Numbered from the stretch's first letter, positions 8,582 to 17,890 are shown. The stretch is 64,000 bases of DNA from Capsulimonas corticalis (GCF_003574315.2 NZ_AP025739.1:5332001-5396000); one strand, 5' to 3'. A program made the numbers and translations. The notes: generated by a model not told the origin, from the letters alone.

Positions 8582-10261
8582 ATGATGATTCCTTCAGGTC
8601 TTTCACAGTGCGCTCAAAATGCGATAATCACTAGCATTGCAATATTGTCATTGTCGCCTATGGCGCATGCGCAATTGATCGTCAATGACGCCTATGTGAC
8701 GAGTCACGGCGGCGCGTCCACCACCATTAGCGGGACGTTCACATGTCCGAACAACACCACGCCGGCGATTATCATCAGCACCTCCAAGCCGGTGACTATC
8801 ACCAACTCTTATCTTCGCGGCGCCAGCGACTTGATTTCCGCCCTGGGAGCGAATCCCATCAATTTGACAGTTACCAATACTGTCGGATACGGAACCAACC
8901 CGAACTCCAACGGCGCATCGAAGGGCTACTTCGTCAACGCCGGATACGTCGCCAAACTCGTTGTTCAGGGCTGTTATCTTGAGGGGACGGCTTATGGAAT
9001 CAAGGCCAATCAATACAACGGGACGCGCAACGGCGACAATACGATCAACATCTCCAACAATCGCATGCACAATATCGACGGGCGATATAGCAATGGCTCG
9101 GGCGGTTATCAGACCTCCGGGCTTGGATCGCCGCACGCCATCCAAATCCAGGATGTTCATGGCGTTCCCAATGCCCTGATCGCCTGGAATGAAATCATCG
9201 GCGAGCCTTACAACAGCTACGACACGGATGTGATCAACTTCACGCGGTTTAGCGGAACATCCGGCAGCCACGTAAACTGCACCTACAACTACATCCAGGG
9301 ACAGTACGCTCCCGATCCCATCCATCAAGGAAACGCCGGCGTCGGCATTCTCACCGACGGAGCCGGCGGCGATTCCTTCAGCGATTCGTGTGCTTACATC
9401 GACATCACGAACAATCAGGTCGTCAATGGATCGAACTGCGCCTTCGGGATCGCGGAAGGACACGACAACGGTTTGTACTGGAACCGGGCCATCTCCAGCG
9501 GTAAGGTTCCTGGAACCACAAATACAATTCAGGCCAGCAATGTCGGCATCTACATCAGCCCGCAGTCCGGACAGCCTCAGCCGCCATTCGGCAACAATAC
9601 GGCGCAGAACAACACCTCCTCTTGGATCAACGCTGGCGGAGCCGACAACTCTTTCTTTTTAAATACGGGCTATGTCAACTCGTTCAACAATGGCGGGATC
9701 GGCCACAACGCCACGGTGGCCGATGAGGCCAATGAGTATGTGACCTGGCAGCAGCGCACCAAGAACAGCAACATTCGGATCGGATCGTCATTCCTTCCGG
9801 ATGGGCTTTATAAGATCACGGCCAAAACAAGCGGCGATGCGCTGGACTGCTATGCATATGGCTCCGGCAACAATACCCCTATTCAGCTCTGGCCCTACTC
9901 CGGGTCCAACAACCAGAAATGGTGGCTGCACAATCTGGGCAATGGTTACTATTCGATCCGGACCTATGACCCAAGCATGCCTGGAAACATAGGGCGCTCC
10001 CTGGATGCGACCGGCTGCTCTGGAGCCGACGGCACAGTCATCCAGCTTTACGATTACAGCGGCGCGGGATGCCAGCAATGGTCTATCACACAGACATCGG
10101 GAAGTTTCTGTAGTATCGCGACAAGTAATGCGAAAAGCGACGGATCCCATGACGTGCTCGACGGCAACGGCTGCACAGGAGCGGACGGAACGCGCATCAG
10201 CCTCTGGTCCTGGGGAGGCGGCAGCTGCCAGCAGGAATGGAATTTCACGCTGGTTCAATAA
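8582..10261 (+). CDS. Secreted right-handed beta-helix protein with C-terminal ricin-type lectin domain
   Basis: A 559-residue exported protein. The start is placed at ATG 8582, with GGAGAAG six bases upstream; the longer frame overlaps the upstream regulator. A signal peptide runs to about PMAHAQ. Residues ~30-400 are Asn/Gly-rich beta-helix repeats typical of polysaccharide lyases and depolymerases. Residues ~405-559 form a ricin B-type beta-trefoil (CBM13): LYKITAKTSGDALDC, NNQKWWLHNL, CQQWSITQ and CQQEWNFTLV give the QxW repeats. Its N-terminal part is paralogous to the convergent gene at 10338-11951 (shared TSKPVTITNS, RMHNIDGR/KVHNIDGR). A carbohydrate target is likely, but catalytic residues are not recognisable. 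Confidence 0.75.
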   Translation: MMIPSGLSQCAQNAIITSIAILSLSPMAHAQLIVNDAYVTSHGGASTTISGTFTCPNNTTPAIIISTSKPVTITNSYLRGASDLISALGANPINLTVTNTVGYGTNPNSNGASKGYFVNAGYVAKLVVQGCYLEGTAYGIKANQYNGTRNGDNTINISNNRMHNIDGRYSNGSGGYQTSGLGSPHAIQIQDVHGVPNALIAWNEIIGEPYNSYDTDVINFTRFSGTSGSHVNCTYNYIQGQYAPDPIHQGNAGVGILTDGAGGDSFSDSCAYIDITNNQVVNGSNCAFGIAEGHDNGLYWNRAISSGKVPGTTNTIQASNVGIYISPQSGQPQPPFGNNTAQNNTSSWINAGGADNSFFLNTGYVNSFNNGGIGHNATVADEANEYVTWQQRTKNSNIRIGSSFLPDGLYKITAKTSGDALDCYAYGSGNNTPIQLWPYSGSNNQKWWLHNLGNGYYSIRTYDPSMPGNIGRSLDATGCSGADGTVIQLYDYSGAGCQQWSITQTSGSFCSIATSNAKSDGSHDVLDGNGCTGADGTRISLWSWGGGSCQQEWNFTLVQ

Positions 10262-10280
10262 CTATTCGAAAGAGTAGACA

Positions 10281-10321
10281 GATGCATTCCCATCGCCCAC
10301 GCAGGGCGATGGGGACGCATC
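10281..10321. terminator. Hairpin between two convergent beta-helix genes
   Basis: Stem-loop with outer GATGC/GCATC and inner CCCATCGCCC/GGGCGATGGG around a 5-base loop. There is no strong T tract on either side. It lies in the 76-base gap between convergent stops, so a bidirectional terminator is likely. Confidence 0.55.
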
Positions 10322-10337
10322 TCGTCATCGAAACCGT

Positions 10338-11951
10338 TTATGATCCAGCCTGGAACGACCACATCGCGCTCCACCATCCGGGCTGAATATTCGTGCACTG
10401 GAAGCCGCTCTCCGTATTGATGTACGTCCCCTGCCAGCGATTCTTCAGACGGAAGTAGCCGTCGCTGGTGCGCTCGATGGACCACTGCGCGCTCCACCAG
10501 TCCGAAACAATGCCCGTGCATTGGAAACCATTCTCCGTATTGATATAGGAATTGGTCGGTCCCGCCGGCCCCTGCTCCCGATTGCGCAGTTTATAGTAGC
10601 CATCGGTGGTCATCTCGAAGGCCCACTGAGCGTCCCAGTAGTTCGTTCCCACATTGCTGCACGTGAAGCCGCTGTCCGTGTTGATCAGGTTGTTCGTCCA
10701 CCGGTTGCGCACGACGATATATCCGCTAAGCGCGCCGACAAAGACGTTGTTATTGTTGAGCCGCTGCGTCCAGCCGTTATACTCATTCGCCTCATCCGAA
10801 ATCGTGGGATGCGCGCCATCGTTAGGCGTCCACCATGTCTGGTGATTGTAATCGTCGGGGTTCTCCGGAAAATAAGCGTCGCCGCGCGCCCCCGTGCTTC
10901 CGCCGTTGTTGATCGTGCCCGCCGGCCACACCCACCCGATGACATTGCCGACATTGACGTTGCCAGGCTGATGCGCGATGTTGTTGTTACCTTGATCGAG
11001 AATTCCCCCGCGATTCATCGCCCAAATCTTCTCGCCGCTTGGCAAAAAGCCCGACGCGACGATCCGGTTGTTCCAGTAGGCGCAGTTGGAGCCCCCGTTG
11101 ATCTGAACGCCATAGTTCGTCGTCCCAACCACGATATTGTCATGCGCCTGCACCCAGCTCGCGCCGCCTCCCCCGCCGTCGGACAATAGAATTCCGCCAC
11201 CGCTAAATGTCTGCTGATACTGCGCCCCCGGCAGGGCGGGATACGCCCCCTGAATATAGTTATCGTGGATCTGCATGGGGCTGCCGGACGTCCCGCTGCC
11301 GCCGCCGCCAATATTAATGTTATCTTCCACGCGGCTGTTATAAGGATCGTTGACAACCTCATTCCAGGCGATCTCGATCCCATTGACCGGTCCATTGTTT
11401 CCGATGTGATTGAGCTGAACAAACTGGGCGCGAAAGAAATCGTTGTTGGTATTCCCGTTACGGTATCCTCCATTGCCGTCGGTCTTTCGCCCGTCGATAT
11501 TGTGGACTTTGTTGTATCGGATCCGAATGGTCTGGTTCGCCGACGTATCACCTTTGTAGTCGTCCAGATAAATGCCGCCGGTGCTTTCCAGCGTGCAGTG
11601 CTCGATGGTGACACCCTCCGGACCATCGATCTTGACGAAGCGCCCCTTATACTGGCCGGTCCCGCCCGGATACGTTCCTGTTCCGAGAGTATTCATAATG
11701 GTGATGTTCGGGTTCGACGCATAATAGGAGTAGATCAGGTCGCCCGGGCCCGAAACCACGCTGTTAATGATCGTGACAGGCTTGCTTGTCGCGATGGTGA
11801 TCGCGGGCTGCGAGTTCGTTCCCACATAGGTTCCGCTAAACACCCCGTTCCCGTAGTTGCTGTCCGTAATCGTCAGCGTCTGCGCCGACACGGCGCCGCC
11901 TGTAAATCCTAGAATTGCTATTACAGCAATTAATCTTATTGCTTTCTTCAT
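10338..11951 (-). CDS. Secreted right-handed beta-helix protein with fascin-like C-terminal repeats
   Basis: A 537-residue exported protein with signal peptide MKKAIRLIAVIAILG...VSAQ and AGGGAGA upstream of the ATG. The beta-helix region (residues ~25-400) is a paralogue of the product of 8582-10261. The C-terminal ~130 residues differ from that protein. They contain three copies of a beta-trefoil-like repeat (INTDSGFTCSNV, INTENGFQCTGI, INTESGFQCTNI, each followed by W.AQW/SAMWSF) resembling fascin/actin-crosslinker folds that bind sugars or protein. The two genes face each other, as expected after duplication and inversion with exchange of the binding domain. The substrate is unknown. Confidence 0.7.
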   Translation of the reverse strand: MKKAIRLIAVIAILGFTGGAVSAQTLTITDSNYGNGVFSGTYVGTNSQPAITIATSKPVTIINSVVSGPGDLIYSYYASNPNITIMNTLGTGTYPGGTGQYKGRFVKIDGPEGVTIEHCTLESTGGIYLDDYKGDTSANQTIRIRYNKVHNIDGRKTDGNGGYRNGNTNNDFFRAQFVQLNHIGNNGPVNGIEIAWNEVVNDPYNSRVEDNINIGGGGSGTSGSPMQIHDNYIQGAYPALPGAQYQQTFSGGGILLSDGGGGGASWVQAHDNIVVGTTNYGVQINGGSNCAYWNNRIVASGFLPSGEKIWAMNRGGILDQGNNNIAHQPGNVNVGNVIGWVWPAGTINNGGSTGARGDAYFPENPDDYNHQTWWTPNDGAHPTISDEANEYNGWTQRLNNNNVFVGALSGYIVVRNRWTNNLINTDSGFTCSNVGTNYWDAQWAFEMTTDGYYKLRNREQGPAGPTNSYINTENGFQCTGIVSDWWSAQWSIERTSDGYFRLKNRWQGTYINTESGFQCTNIQPGWWSAMWSFQAGS

Positions 11952-11980
11952 TGATAGTCTCCCTCTTTTTGATCTTCAGT

Positions 11981-12175
11981 GGGGTAGGTTCTTCGATTGC
12001 GAACTTCGTCAGAAGCCCGGCGAATGAATTCGCGGCTAAAAGTACAGCCGTCCACCTTCGTGGACTTCGGAACGATTGCGATTACGTTTCTGAACCCGCG
12101 AAGGCGGGTGACTGTACTTCAAGGCGCGAATTCATTCGCCGGCCTCTTGAGAGCTGCAATCGAAAAACCTACCCC
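11981..12175. repeat. Palindromic repeat element, copy 1, within a larger inverted repeat
   Basis: The core at 12017-12142 (126 bp) has 18-bp perfect terminal inverted repeats (CCGGCGAATGAATTCGCG). It holds two internal hairpins, GTCCAC-CTTC-GTGGAC and ACCCGC-GAAG-GCGGGT. It is the reverse complement, with few changes, of 19033-19158. The core is itself bracketed by a second inverted repeat: GGGGTAGGTTCTTCGATTGC at 11981-12000 and its complement with one mismatch at 12156-12175. Short ORFs in it are an artefact of the repeat. The rest of the 296-base gap (11952-12247) shows nothing else. Confidence 0.85.
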
Positions 12176-12247
12176 AATCCCCTCTCTTGATCACGCATCT
12201 GGATTGCGATGAAAACAATCAGTATTAATTTCTCTTTTCCCCTCCTC

Positions 12248-13270
12248 TTATGCTGTGATCTCGCTCGTTTCGCCGTCCGCAAATGTATAAGGTATCGCTT
12301 GTGGCGCCAGGAGAAGCTCTGGCGCTTCTAATTTTTGCCGCAGCATTTCCACCGCACGGACGCCGATGGCGTATTGCGGGATGATCGCCGTTGCGATATT
12401 CCGGCCGCAATCCTCCAACACCTGATCGTCAAATGTCGCCACGTCAAGGTCGTCCGGCCCGCCCCGGCCAAGCCGCAGCGCGACTTGCATGAGCGCGCGC
12501 GCGGGCCAGGGACCGTAGGCGACCACCGCCGTGGGAGCGTCTTCCGCGCCGAACCGCCCCAGCAGCAGAGCCATACATTCGGCGTTGGAGATTTCGTCAG
12601 CTCCATAGCTGATGATCTCCGAACGAAGGCCGCCGGCGTCCATGGCGCGTTTGTAGCCGGCGCGCCGGTCGGCATCGCTGTAATGGACGGAAGCTGGGTA
12701 GACGAAGTATGCGATTCGGCGATGCCCGCGCGTAATAAACCGCTCCGTCAAGTATCGCGCCGCCTGAAAGTCGTCAGGATACACACAATCGGCGTCCAGT
12801 TGATGATTGATCCAGACATAAGGGATGCGGTCTTCGCGTACTTTTTCTAGAAAGGTCTCCGGAATATGATAGTGGTAGTTGATCAGCAAGCCGTCCACAA
12901 ACTGCTCACGCAGAAATTTCGGCAGAGCATCCGGCCCGATCAGCTTTTCATCCGGAAGCCTGCTGATATTGAGATGCATGCCATTGTCCGCAAGCGTGTC
13001 GTGAATCCCATCTAAAAGTCCCATGGGCAGGTTGCTGGTGTACGCCTTTGTGCTCAAAATGATGGCGGCGCAGCCGAAGCGTCCTGTGCTGATGGCCCGC
13101 GCCGAGCTGTTGGGGCGATACCCGAGCTCCCGCGCCGCCGCCAATACTTTTTCACGCGTGTCGGGGGAGATGGAGACGCCCTGGCGATTCGTCAGCACCA
13201 TGGATACGGTCGTTTGCGAGACTCCCGCTTTACGCGCAACATCAATGCTGTTAATTCGTTGTTTCGTCAT
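12248..13270 (-). CDS. LacI-family transcriptional regulator
   Basis: A 340-residue repressor with helix-turn-helix NSIDVARKAGVSQTTVSMVL, hinge LGYRPNSSARAISTGRFG, and a sugar-binding-type domain. It belongs to the same local subfamily as the products of 14487-15506 and 27962-28963 (shared PNSSARA...TGRFG, PKFLREQFVDGLLINY, PYVWIN, RHYSDADR-like stretch). It starts 7 bases after the stop of the GH43 gene, so the two form an operon in which the enzyme comes first. It probably responds to a product of that enzyme. Confidence 0.92.
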   Translation of the reverse strand: MTKQRINSIDVARKAGVSQTTVSMVLTNRQGVSISPDTREKVLAAARELGYRPNSSARAISTGRFGCAAIILSTKAYTSNLPMGLLDGIHDTLADNGMHLNISRLPDEKLIGPDALPKFLREQFVDGLLINYHYHIPETFLEKVREDRIPYVWINHQLDADCVYPDDFQAARYLTERFITRGHRRIAYFVYPASVHYSDADRRAGYKRAMDAGGLRSEIISYGADEISNAECMALLLGRFGAEDAPTAVVAYGPWPARALMQVALRLGRGGPDDLDVATFDDQVLEDCGRNIATAIIPQYAIGVRAVEMLRQKLEAPELLLAPQAIPYTFADGETSEITA

Positions 13271-13277
13271 GATCTGA

Positions 13278-14189
13278 TCATCGGCCCGAAGGGCTGTCAG
13301 TGGTGATCGGCCAGGCCCCCACTCCCGTATGCGTCAGTGTTACGGGCGCAATCGAACCGTCGTCGCGAAACACGAATTTGTCGATGCAGGCAACTCGATG
13401 GTTCGCCTCCGTCTCCTCCAGCGGACGCCGATGGTAGCAGATGATCCATTCGTCCTCAGTTCCCGGCAACAGGAGCACGGAATGATGGCCGGCGCCGGTC
13501 GCGATTTCCGGATTGTTCTCCAGGATCTTGCCGCCGTATTCGAACGGGCCGTACGGATTATCCGAGACGCCGTAGGCGGCAAGATAGGTATGATCGGTCC
13601 ATCCACCCTCGCTCCACGTCAGATAGTAAAGTCCCTTACGCTTGATCATAAACGGCCCTTCGACGTATCCGGGGGACGGAGTGATGTCCTTGAAATCTTG
13701 ATTGAAGGCGCACAGGGTCGGCGTCAACCGGGCGACGACGCATTTGCGGTGGCCGCCAAAATAAAGATAAGATGTTCCATCATCATCCGTGAAACAATGC
13801 GCGTCGATCGGCTGTGCGCCATGCGGATAGTGTCCGACCAGCGGTATCCCAATGGCGTCGCGAAACGGCCCGGCAGGCGAATCCGAAACGGCGACGCCCA
13901 GTCCCGCGCCGTCTCCCGCCGAAAAGTACAGATAATACTTGCCGTTCTTCTCCGCGCACGACGGAGCCCAAGCCGCAAAGTTCGTCGACCACCGCACATC
14001 CGCCAAATCGAGGATCATCCCTTCGTTGCGCCAATCCGTCAGATCCGTGGACGACCAGCATTCAAATAAGGCTTGTTGGGAGAAGCTGGAAGAGGTCGTC
14101 GGGTAAATATAATACTTACCTTCGAAATAGTGGATCTCTGGATCGGCGTACCAGCCGGGAAACAGCGGGTTGCCGCTCATTCGTGTCAT
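13278..14189 (-). CDS. Glycoside hydrolase family 43-type enzyme
   Basis: A 303-residue five-bladed propeller hydrolase, GH43-like (arabinofuranosidase/xylosidase class). The start is placed at 14189 (MTRMSGNPLFPGW), with AGGAAGAG 5-6 bases upstream. Likely catalytic residues are D in GWYADPE (residue ~16, base), D in PIDAHCFTDDDG (~130, pKa modulator) and E in YVEGPFMI (~178, acid). No signal peptide, so it probably works on imported oligosaccharides in the cytosol. It is first in an operon with a LacI regulator. A GH43-like family such as GH117 or GH130 is a less likely alternative. Confidence 0.85.
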   Translation of the reverse strand: MTRMSGNPLFPGWYADPEIHYFEGKYYIYPTTSSSFSQQALFECWSSTDLTDWRNEGMILDLADVRWSTNFAAWAPSCAEKNGKYYLYFSAGDGAGLGVAVSDSPAGPFRDAIGIPLVGHYPHGAQPIDAHCFTDDDGTSYLYFGGHRKCVVARLTPTLCAFNQDFKDITPSPGYVEGPFMIKRKGLYYLTWSEGGWTDHTYLAAYGVSDNPYGPFEYGGKILENNPEIATGAGHHSVLLLPGTEDEWIICYHRRPLEETEANHRVACIDKFVFRDDGSIAPVTLTHTGVGAWPITTDSPSGR

Positions 14190-14343
14190 ACAAACTCTTC
14201 CTATCAACGATAGCAATATCTGATCCGAAACATTCGGGTTGGCTCCAAAAATCTCAAAATTGCAAATATATCTAAAACACTAAACCCTTTGCGCTGCCTA
14301 CTGACGCCGCTCAAGAGCTTTGCCGGTATTTGGGGTGCTTAAC

Positions 14344-14380
14344 ATCATAACACGTCAAAACCAGTCTGTCAATACGTATT
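14344..14380 (-). promoter_or_regulatory. Promoter of the GH43-lacI operon with a small dyad
   Basis: On the minus strand TTGACA (14367-14372) and TATGAT (14344-14349) are 17 bases apart. A 10-bp perfect palindrome AATACGTATT (14371-14380) with the central CG typical of LacI sites overlaps the -35 and is a candidate operator. The start codon is about 155 bases away, leaving a long leader. Confidence 0.55.
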
Positions 14381-14411
14381 ACTAACACAGTCGCCCTCAG
14401 AAAATGGCATA

Positions 14412-14463
14412 TTGACAGCGAGGGGAATTTGTATTATCATAGGGGTTAACTTACCGTTAAGTT
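14412..14463 (+). promoter_or_regulatory. Promoter and operator of the lacI/GH30-like unit
   Basis: TTGACA (14412-14417) and TATCAT (14435-14440) are 17 bases apart. Immediately downstream, 14448-14463 (AACTTACC/GTTAAGTT, one mismatch, central CG) is a LacI-type dyad. The 297-base gap 14190-14486 thus carries two divergent promoters. Confidence 0.7.
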
Positions 14464-14486
14464 TTCTCGATGAAGTACACCTCCCT

Positions 14487-15506
14487 ATGATCACATTGAG
14501 CGATATTGCGAAGCGAGTTGGGGTGAGCAAGGTCACGGCGTCGGCGGTCTTAAATCACGTCGGCGCCAATACCAAGGTGTCCGAGGCGACGCGGCTGAGA
14601 ATTCTGGAGGCGGCGCGAGAGATGGGGTATCGCCCCAACAGCTCCGCACGCTCCATGCGCACCGGCAAGTTCGGCTGTGTGGGCCTTGTCCTCAGCACGC
14701 ACTCGTCTCGCAGCACCCTCCCCCGTGATGCGCTCGGCGGAATCAACGCCGCCCTGGCCGAGCGCGACTATCACCTCACGGTGGGGACTGCTCCCGATGA
14801 AATTCTGTCCAGCGCGGAGAACATGCCCAAAATGCTTCGGCAATGGATGGCGGACGGCTTGCTGATCAACTATTCTTTTGGAGCGCCGGAGGGCATGGCG
14901 CGGTATATTCAGGAGAACAGCATTCCTTCGGTATGGATCAACGGCGCGGCGGAAACCGATACGGTCTCCCCGGACGATTGGGGAGCCAGCCGAGAAGTCA
15001 CGACTCGTCTGTTCGCACTGGGACACCGCCGCATTGGATACTGCGAATACGACTTTCAAGAGGAGACGGTGCTGCACTATAGCGTCGCCGCCCGCGCCGA
15101 CGGCTACATGGAAGCGATGCGCGCGGCCGGATTAGAGCCGTGGCGCGAAAAGACGCGATCCGCCTCCTGGGCAAGCGATGACCGCGCGCGAATACGACGG
15201 CGGCTTTCCGCCGCCGATCGGCCGACCGCGATCGTGACGTACTGGCCGTCGGTCGCGAATGTCATCTTCAGCCAGGCGCTCGCCCTGGGGCTGCGGGTTC
15301 CCGAAGACGTCACGATCGTCACCTTCTCGGATTTTGGGGATATGGCCGAAGGATTGCCGATCAACATATGCCGGCTTCCCTCCTACGAAATCGGCCGCCG
15401 GGCGGTGACCATGTTATGGGAAAAGTTCGATGCGCCCGCGCGGGCGCTTCCCTCCGAATCGCTGACGTTCTCGTTCGACGACGAATATCTTCATCGGCTG
15501 AAATAA
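14487..15506 (+). CDS. LacI-family transcriptional regulator
   Basis: A 339-residue repressor. The start at 14487 (MITLSDIAKRVGVSKVTASAVL) puts the helix-turn-helix at the N-terminus; the longer frame would include the promoter. The hinge is YRPNSSARSMRTGKFG. The ligand domain contains [30 protein letters not shown] and LFALGHRRIGYC. It lies 51 bases upstream of the GH30-like gene and is divergent from the GH43-lacI operon, whose regulator is a paralogue. Autoregulation through the dyad at 14448-14463 is likely. Confidence 0.92.
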   Translation: MITLSDIAKRVGVSKVTASAVLNHVGANTKVSEATRLRILEAAREMGYRPNSSARSMRTGKFGCVGLVLSTHSSRSTLPRDALGGINAALAERDYHLTVGTAPDEILSSAENMPKMLRQWMADGLLINYSFGAPEGMARYIQENSIPSVWINGAAETDTVSPDDWGASREVTTRLFALGHRRIGYCEYDFQEETVLHYSVAARADGYMEAMRAAGLEPWREKTRSASWASDDRARIRRRLSAADRPTAIVTYWPSVANVIFSQALALGLRVPEDVTIVTFSDFGDMAEGLPINICRLPSYEIGRRAVTMLWEKFDAPARALPSESLTFSFDDEYLHRLK

Positions 15507-15557
15507 GATCACGGCCCGAAATAATCATCGCCATCATTGCGATATAAGACAAAAACT

Positions 15558-17024
15558 ATGCTTCATCATCACCTTCAACACATTGCTCGCCCTCGACCAT
15601 TCGCGATCGCAGCGGCTATTCTGCTTAGCTCCGGAACCGGCCATGCACAGGCGCCGCCAGACGAACATGTCGCCATCACCGTGGCGGCCGGCGCGCGTCA
15701 GACATTTGGGGGATTTGGGACCAGCCAGAACGGCGACTTCGGCGGCGAGTACACCTCGCTGACGCCCGCTCAAAAAACGCTGCTGGCGCGCCTGGTGTGG
15801 CGCGACGCCAAGTTCAACACGCTGCGGATGTGGTTCGACCCGACGGAATACGCCCCGGCGCCCGGCAAGCGCGACATCAGCAAATTCACGCGAAATTTTA
15901 TCGACAGCGGCATCGTGCGCGAGGCGAAAGCCGCCGGCTGTAAAACGCTGCTGCTGGTTCCCACGGAAGCGCCGGCGTATATGGGCGACTCGAAAACCGG
16001 GCTGCTGAAGGAAGAGGAATATGGAAACTACGGCGCGCTCCTGGCCGACTTTATCCTGCAGATGAAGGTGGAGCGCGGCGTCGTCATCCAGGCGACGGGG
16101 CTGCTCAATGAGCTCAATGATCGGAAATTTCGCATTCCTCCGGAGAAAGTCCCGGCGGCGGTGAAGGCGCTGCGGCGGGCGCTAGATGCGCGCGGGCTCA
16201 CGAACGTCAAGATCGTGGCCCCTGAGAACGCCAATGTGGACGGCGTGCTTTATCAGGCGTTCGATGCGCTCACAGCCGACCCGGAGGCGTGGCGCGGACT
16301 GTATGCATTCGCCTCCCATTCCTACAACAACTCCACCACGAACGAGATCGCCGAAAAGATCGCGGGCGCCGGCGGCAAGGAGTACTGGATGACCGAGGCA
16401 AGCGCGAACGGTTCCGAGGAGATTGGCGATACGCAGGCGGCCGCCTCCGCCGCCTCGCGGGTTCTCAACGACCTCAACCACCGCGTCACCCGCTGGATCT
16501 GGTTCCTCGGCTACGAGCCGGCGGACCCCAACGACGATCAGACCCGCCTGATTCGCTACCACGCCAGGCCGTTTCAATACGATCTGCTGGAGCCGTACTA
16601 CTATTTGAAGCAGCTTGCCGCCACCTTCGATGTGGGATCGGTCTGCCGCCGCGCGACCAGTTCACTGGACGGCGATATGGCTTACACCTCGGGCAAAAAG
16701 CCGCGCATCACGGCGGCGGCGGCAAAAAATCCCGATGGAAGCTGGAGCATCGGAATCAGCAACGACACGTCGCCAAATTTCAAAGACGAAGACGACGAGA
16801 AAGATTTCCGCCTCCACAACAGCGGCTACGCAGCGCGCACGTTCCAGGTGACGGTCAGTGTCGCGGAGCTGGCCGGGATGGGAAACAAGACGTTCTCTCT
16901 GCACCGGAGCAGCAAAACCAACAATCTGCCCAGCGAGACGGTGATCATGCACGACGGGCAAGTGACCGTCTCTGTGGCGCCGCTCCAACTGGTCACCCTA
17001 CGCTCCTCGCGCGGCAAGCATTAG
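15558..17024 (+). CDS. Secreted GH30-like glycoside hydrolase
   Basis: A 488-residue exported enzyme with signal peptide (IAAAILLSSGTGHAQ) and the clan GH-A N-terminal motif RQTFGGFGTSQ. The acid/base Glu is likely in LLNELNDRKF (residue ~185; most relatives have NEP, here NEL). The nucleophile Glu is likely in YWMTEAS (~278). The C-terminal ~110 residues form the beta-sandwich usual in GH30 (WSIGISNDTS, VAPLQLVTLRS). It is a close paralogue of the C-terminal third of the 1316-residue protein at 23044-26994. The start is set at ATG 15558; a TTG at 15537 is also possible. Endo-acting galactanase, glucanase or xylanase activities are all possible in GH30. Confidence 0.75.
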   Translation: MLHHHLQHIARPRPFAIAAAILLSSGTGHAQAPPDEHVAITVAAGARQTFGGFGTSQNGDFGGEYTSLTPAQKTLLARLVWRDAKFNTLRMWFDPTEYAPAPGKRDISKFTRNFIDSGIVREAKAAGCKTLLLVPTEAPAYMGDSKTGLLKEEEYGNYGALLADFILQMKVERGVVIQATGLLNELNDRKFRIPPEKVPAAVKALRRALDARGLTNVKIVAPENANVDGVLYQAFDALTADPEAWRGLYAFASHSYNNSTTNEIAEKIAGAGGKEYWMTEASANGSEEIGDTQAAASAASRVLNDLNHRVTRWIWFLGYEPADPNDDQTRLIRYHARPFQYDLLEPYYYLKQLAATFDVGSVCRRATSSLDGDMAYTSGKKPRITAAAAKNPDGSWSIGISNDTSPNFKDEDDEKDFRLHNSGYAARTFQVTVSVAELAGMGNKTFSLHRSSKTNNLPSETVIMHDGQVTVSVAPLQLVTLRSSRGKH

Positions 17025-17062
17025 GGCTTCACGCCTCTTCCGCAGATGTGACGCAACAAAAT

Positions 17063-17088
17063 AGCCAGGAGGATTTCTCCTCCCGGCT
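17063..17088 (-). terminator. Rho-independent terminator for the prepilin gene
   Basis: Stem AGCC-AGGAGGA/TCCTCCC-GGCT (one unpaired position). On the minus strand it is followed by ATTTTGTTG. It lies between the convergent GH30-like and prepilin genes. Confidence 0.65.
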
Positions 17089-17101
17089 GTCGGCTTCGAA
17101 C

Positions 17102-17890
17102 TTATTGAAGTCGATCGTCGTCAAGCTTGAAGGGCACGCCAAACTGATAATTGTATCCCAGCGCGCCTCGAGACGGGTTTATCGCCATGCTGCTTTGATG
17201 GAAGTATTTGGCGTGTCCATCCGCATACAAGATATTCGAGCCGTCCGTATGGCGCGCCATGCCGGGCGTCGGCGTATCCGGCGAAAACCAGGGCGTCAGC
17301 GTTGGGTCGCTGGGATTCATGATTCGGCGAATTTCATTCCACAGCATAAAACTGGAGTCCGAGATAAATGGCGTATCCGCCGGACGATGAAGCTGGGCCA
17401 TGGAGACAGCTTGCGGATTTGTCGCATCGCCACTGAAGTTCACGATGCTCTCATTTGCTCCCAGACAATGGAAAAACGGGAGCTTCAGCCCGGTGGCCGG
17501 GTCGTTATTCTGCCCGTTGACAAAGGTGTCCACGGTATTGCTTCCGTCGGGGCATCGCAGAACGTCAATGTTCTTCAGATAAGGCTGGCATTCTTGGAAC
17601 CAAGAGCTAAATTTTGGAATACTCGCATCTCCATTGACCGATCCCGATGTCGCGAAGGCTGTATTGCAAACAGGATAATCCTCATCATTGTCCTGGACAT
17701 ATTGGAGAGCCGCCACCCCAAGCTGCTTCTCATTGGACAGACATGCTGTTTGACGCGCCTTCTCGCGCGCTTTTGCAAACACAGGGAACAGAATGGCGGC
17801 AAGAATTGCTATAATTGCTATAACAACTAGTAACTCTATTAAAGTAAATCCTTTAAAGCCGCAACCATGCTTTCCATTTTGTGATTTCAT
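17102..17890 (-). CDS. DUF1559-type prepilin-like protein
   Basis: 262 residues. It has a short basic leader, then the type IV prepilin/pseudopilin signature G^[16 protein letters not shown] with Glu at +5, followed by [25 protein letters not shown], the conserved start of DUF1559 proteins. Near the C-terminus it has the family's H-x-DG motif ([19 protein letters not shown]). Prepilin peptidase would cleave it and leave it membrane-anchored. The function of these much-duplicated proteins is unknown. RBS AAGGAGC precedes the ATG. It is related to 27033-27902 and to two very short ORFs (41222-41443, 56809-57003). Confidence 0.88.
   Translation of the reverse strand: MKSQNGKHGCGFKGFTLIELLVVIAIIAILAAILFPVFAKAREKARQTACLSNEKQLGVAALQYVQDNDEDYPVCNTAFATSGSVNGDASIPKFSSWFQECQPYLKNIDVLRCPDGSNTVDTFVNGQNNDPATGLKLPFFHCLGANESIVNFSGDATNPQAVSMAQLHRPADTPFISDSSFMLWNEIRRIMNPSDPTLTPWFSPDTPTPGMARHTDGSNILYADGHAKYFHQSSMAINPSRGALGYNYQFGVPFKLDDDRLQ

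Noticed and set aside
12017-12142. CRISPR-like repeat structure
   Set aside because: There are only two inverted copies 7 kb apart, with no spacers and no cas genes.
11915-12190. Small ORF in the palindromic element resembling one at 18799-19233
   Set aside because: The protein similarity (NEFAAKSTAVHLRGLRNDC) comes only from the shared DNA repeat; it is not a gene family.
16289-17830. Long plus-strand frame (513 codons) over the GH30-like 3' end and the prepilin gene
   Set aside because: It is the out-of-frame shadow of two convergent, well-supported genes; its translation is low-complexity and has no domain.
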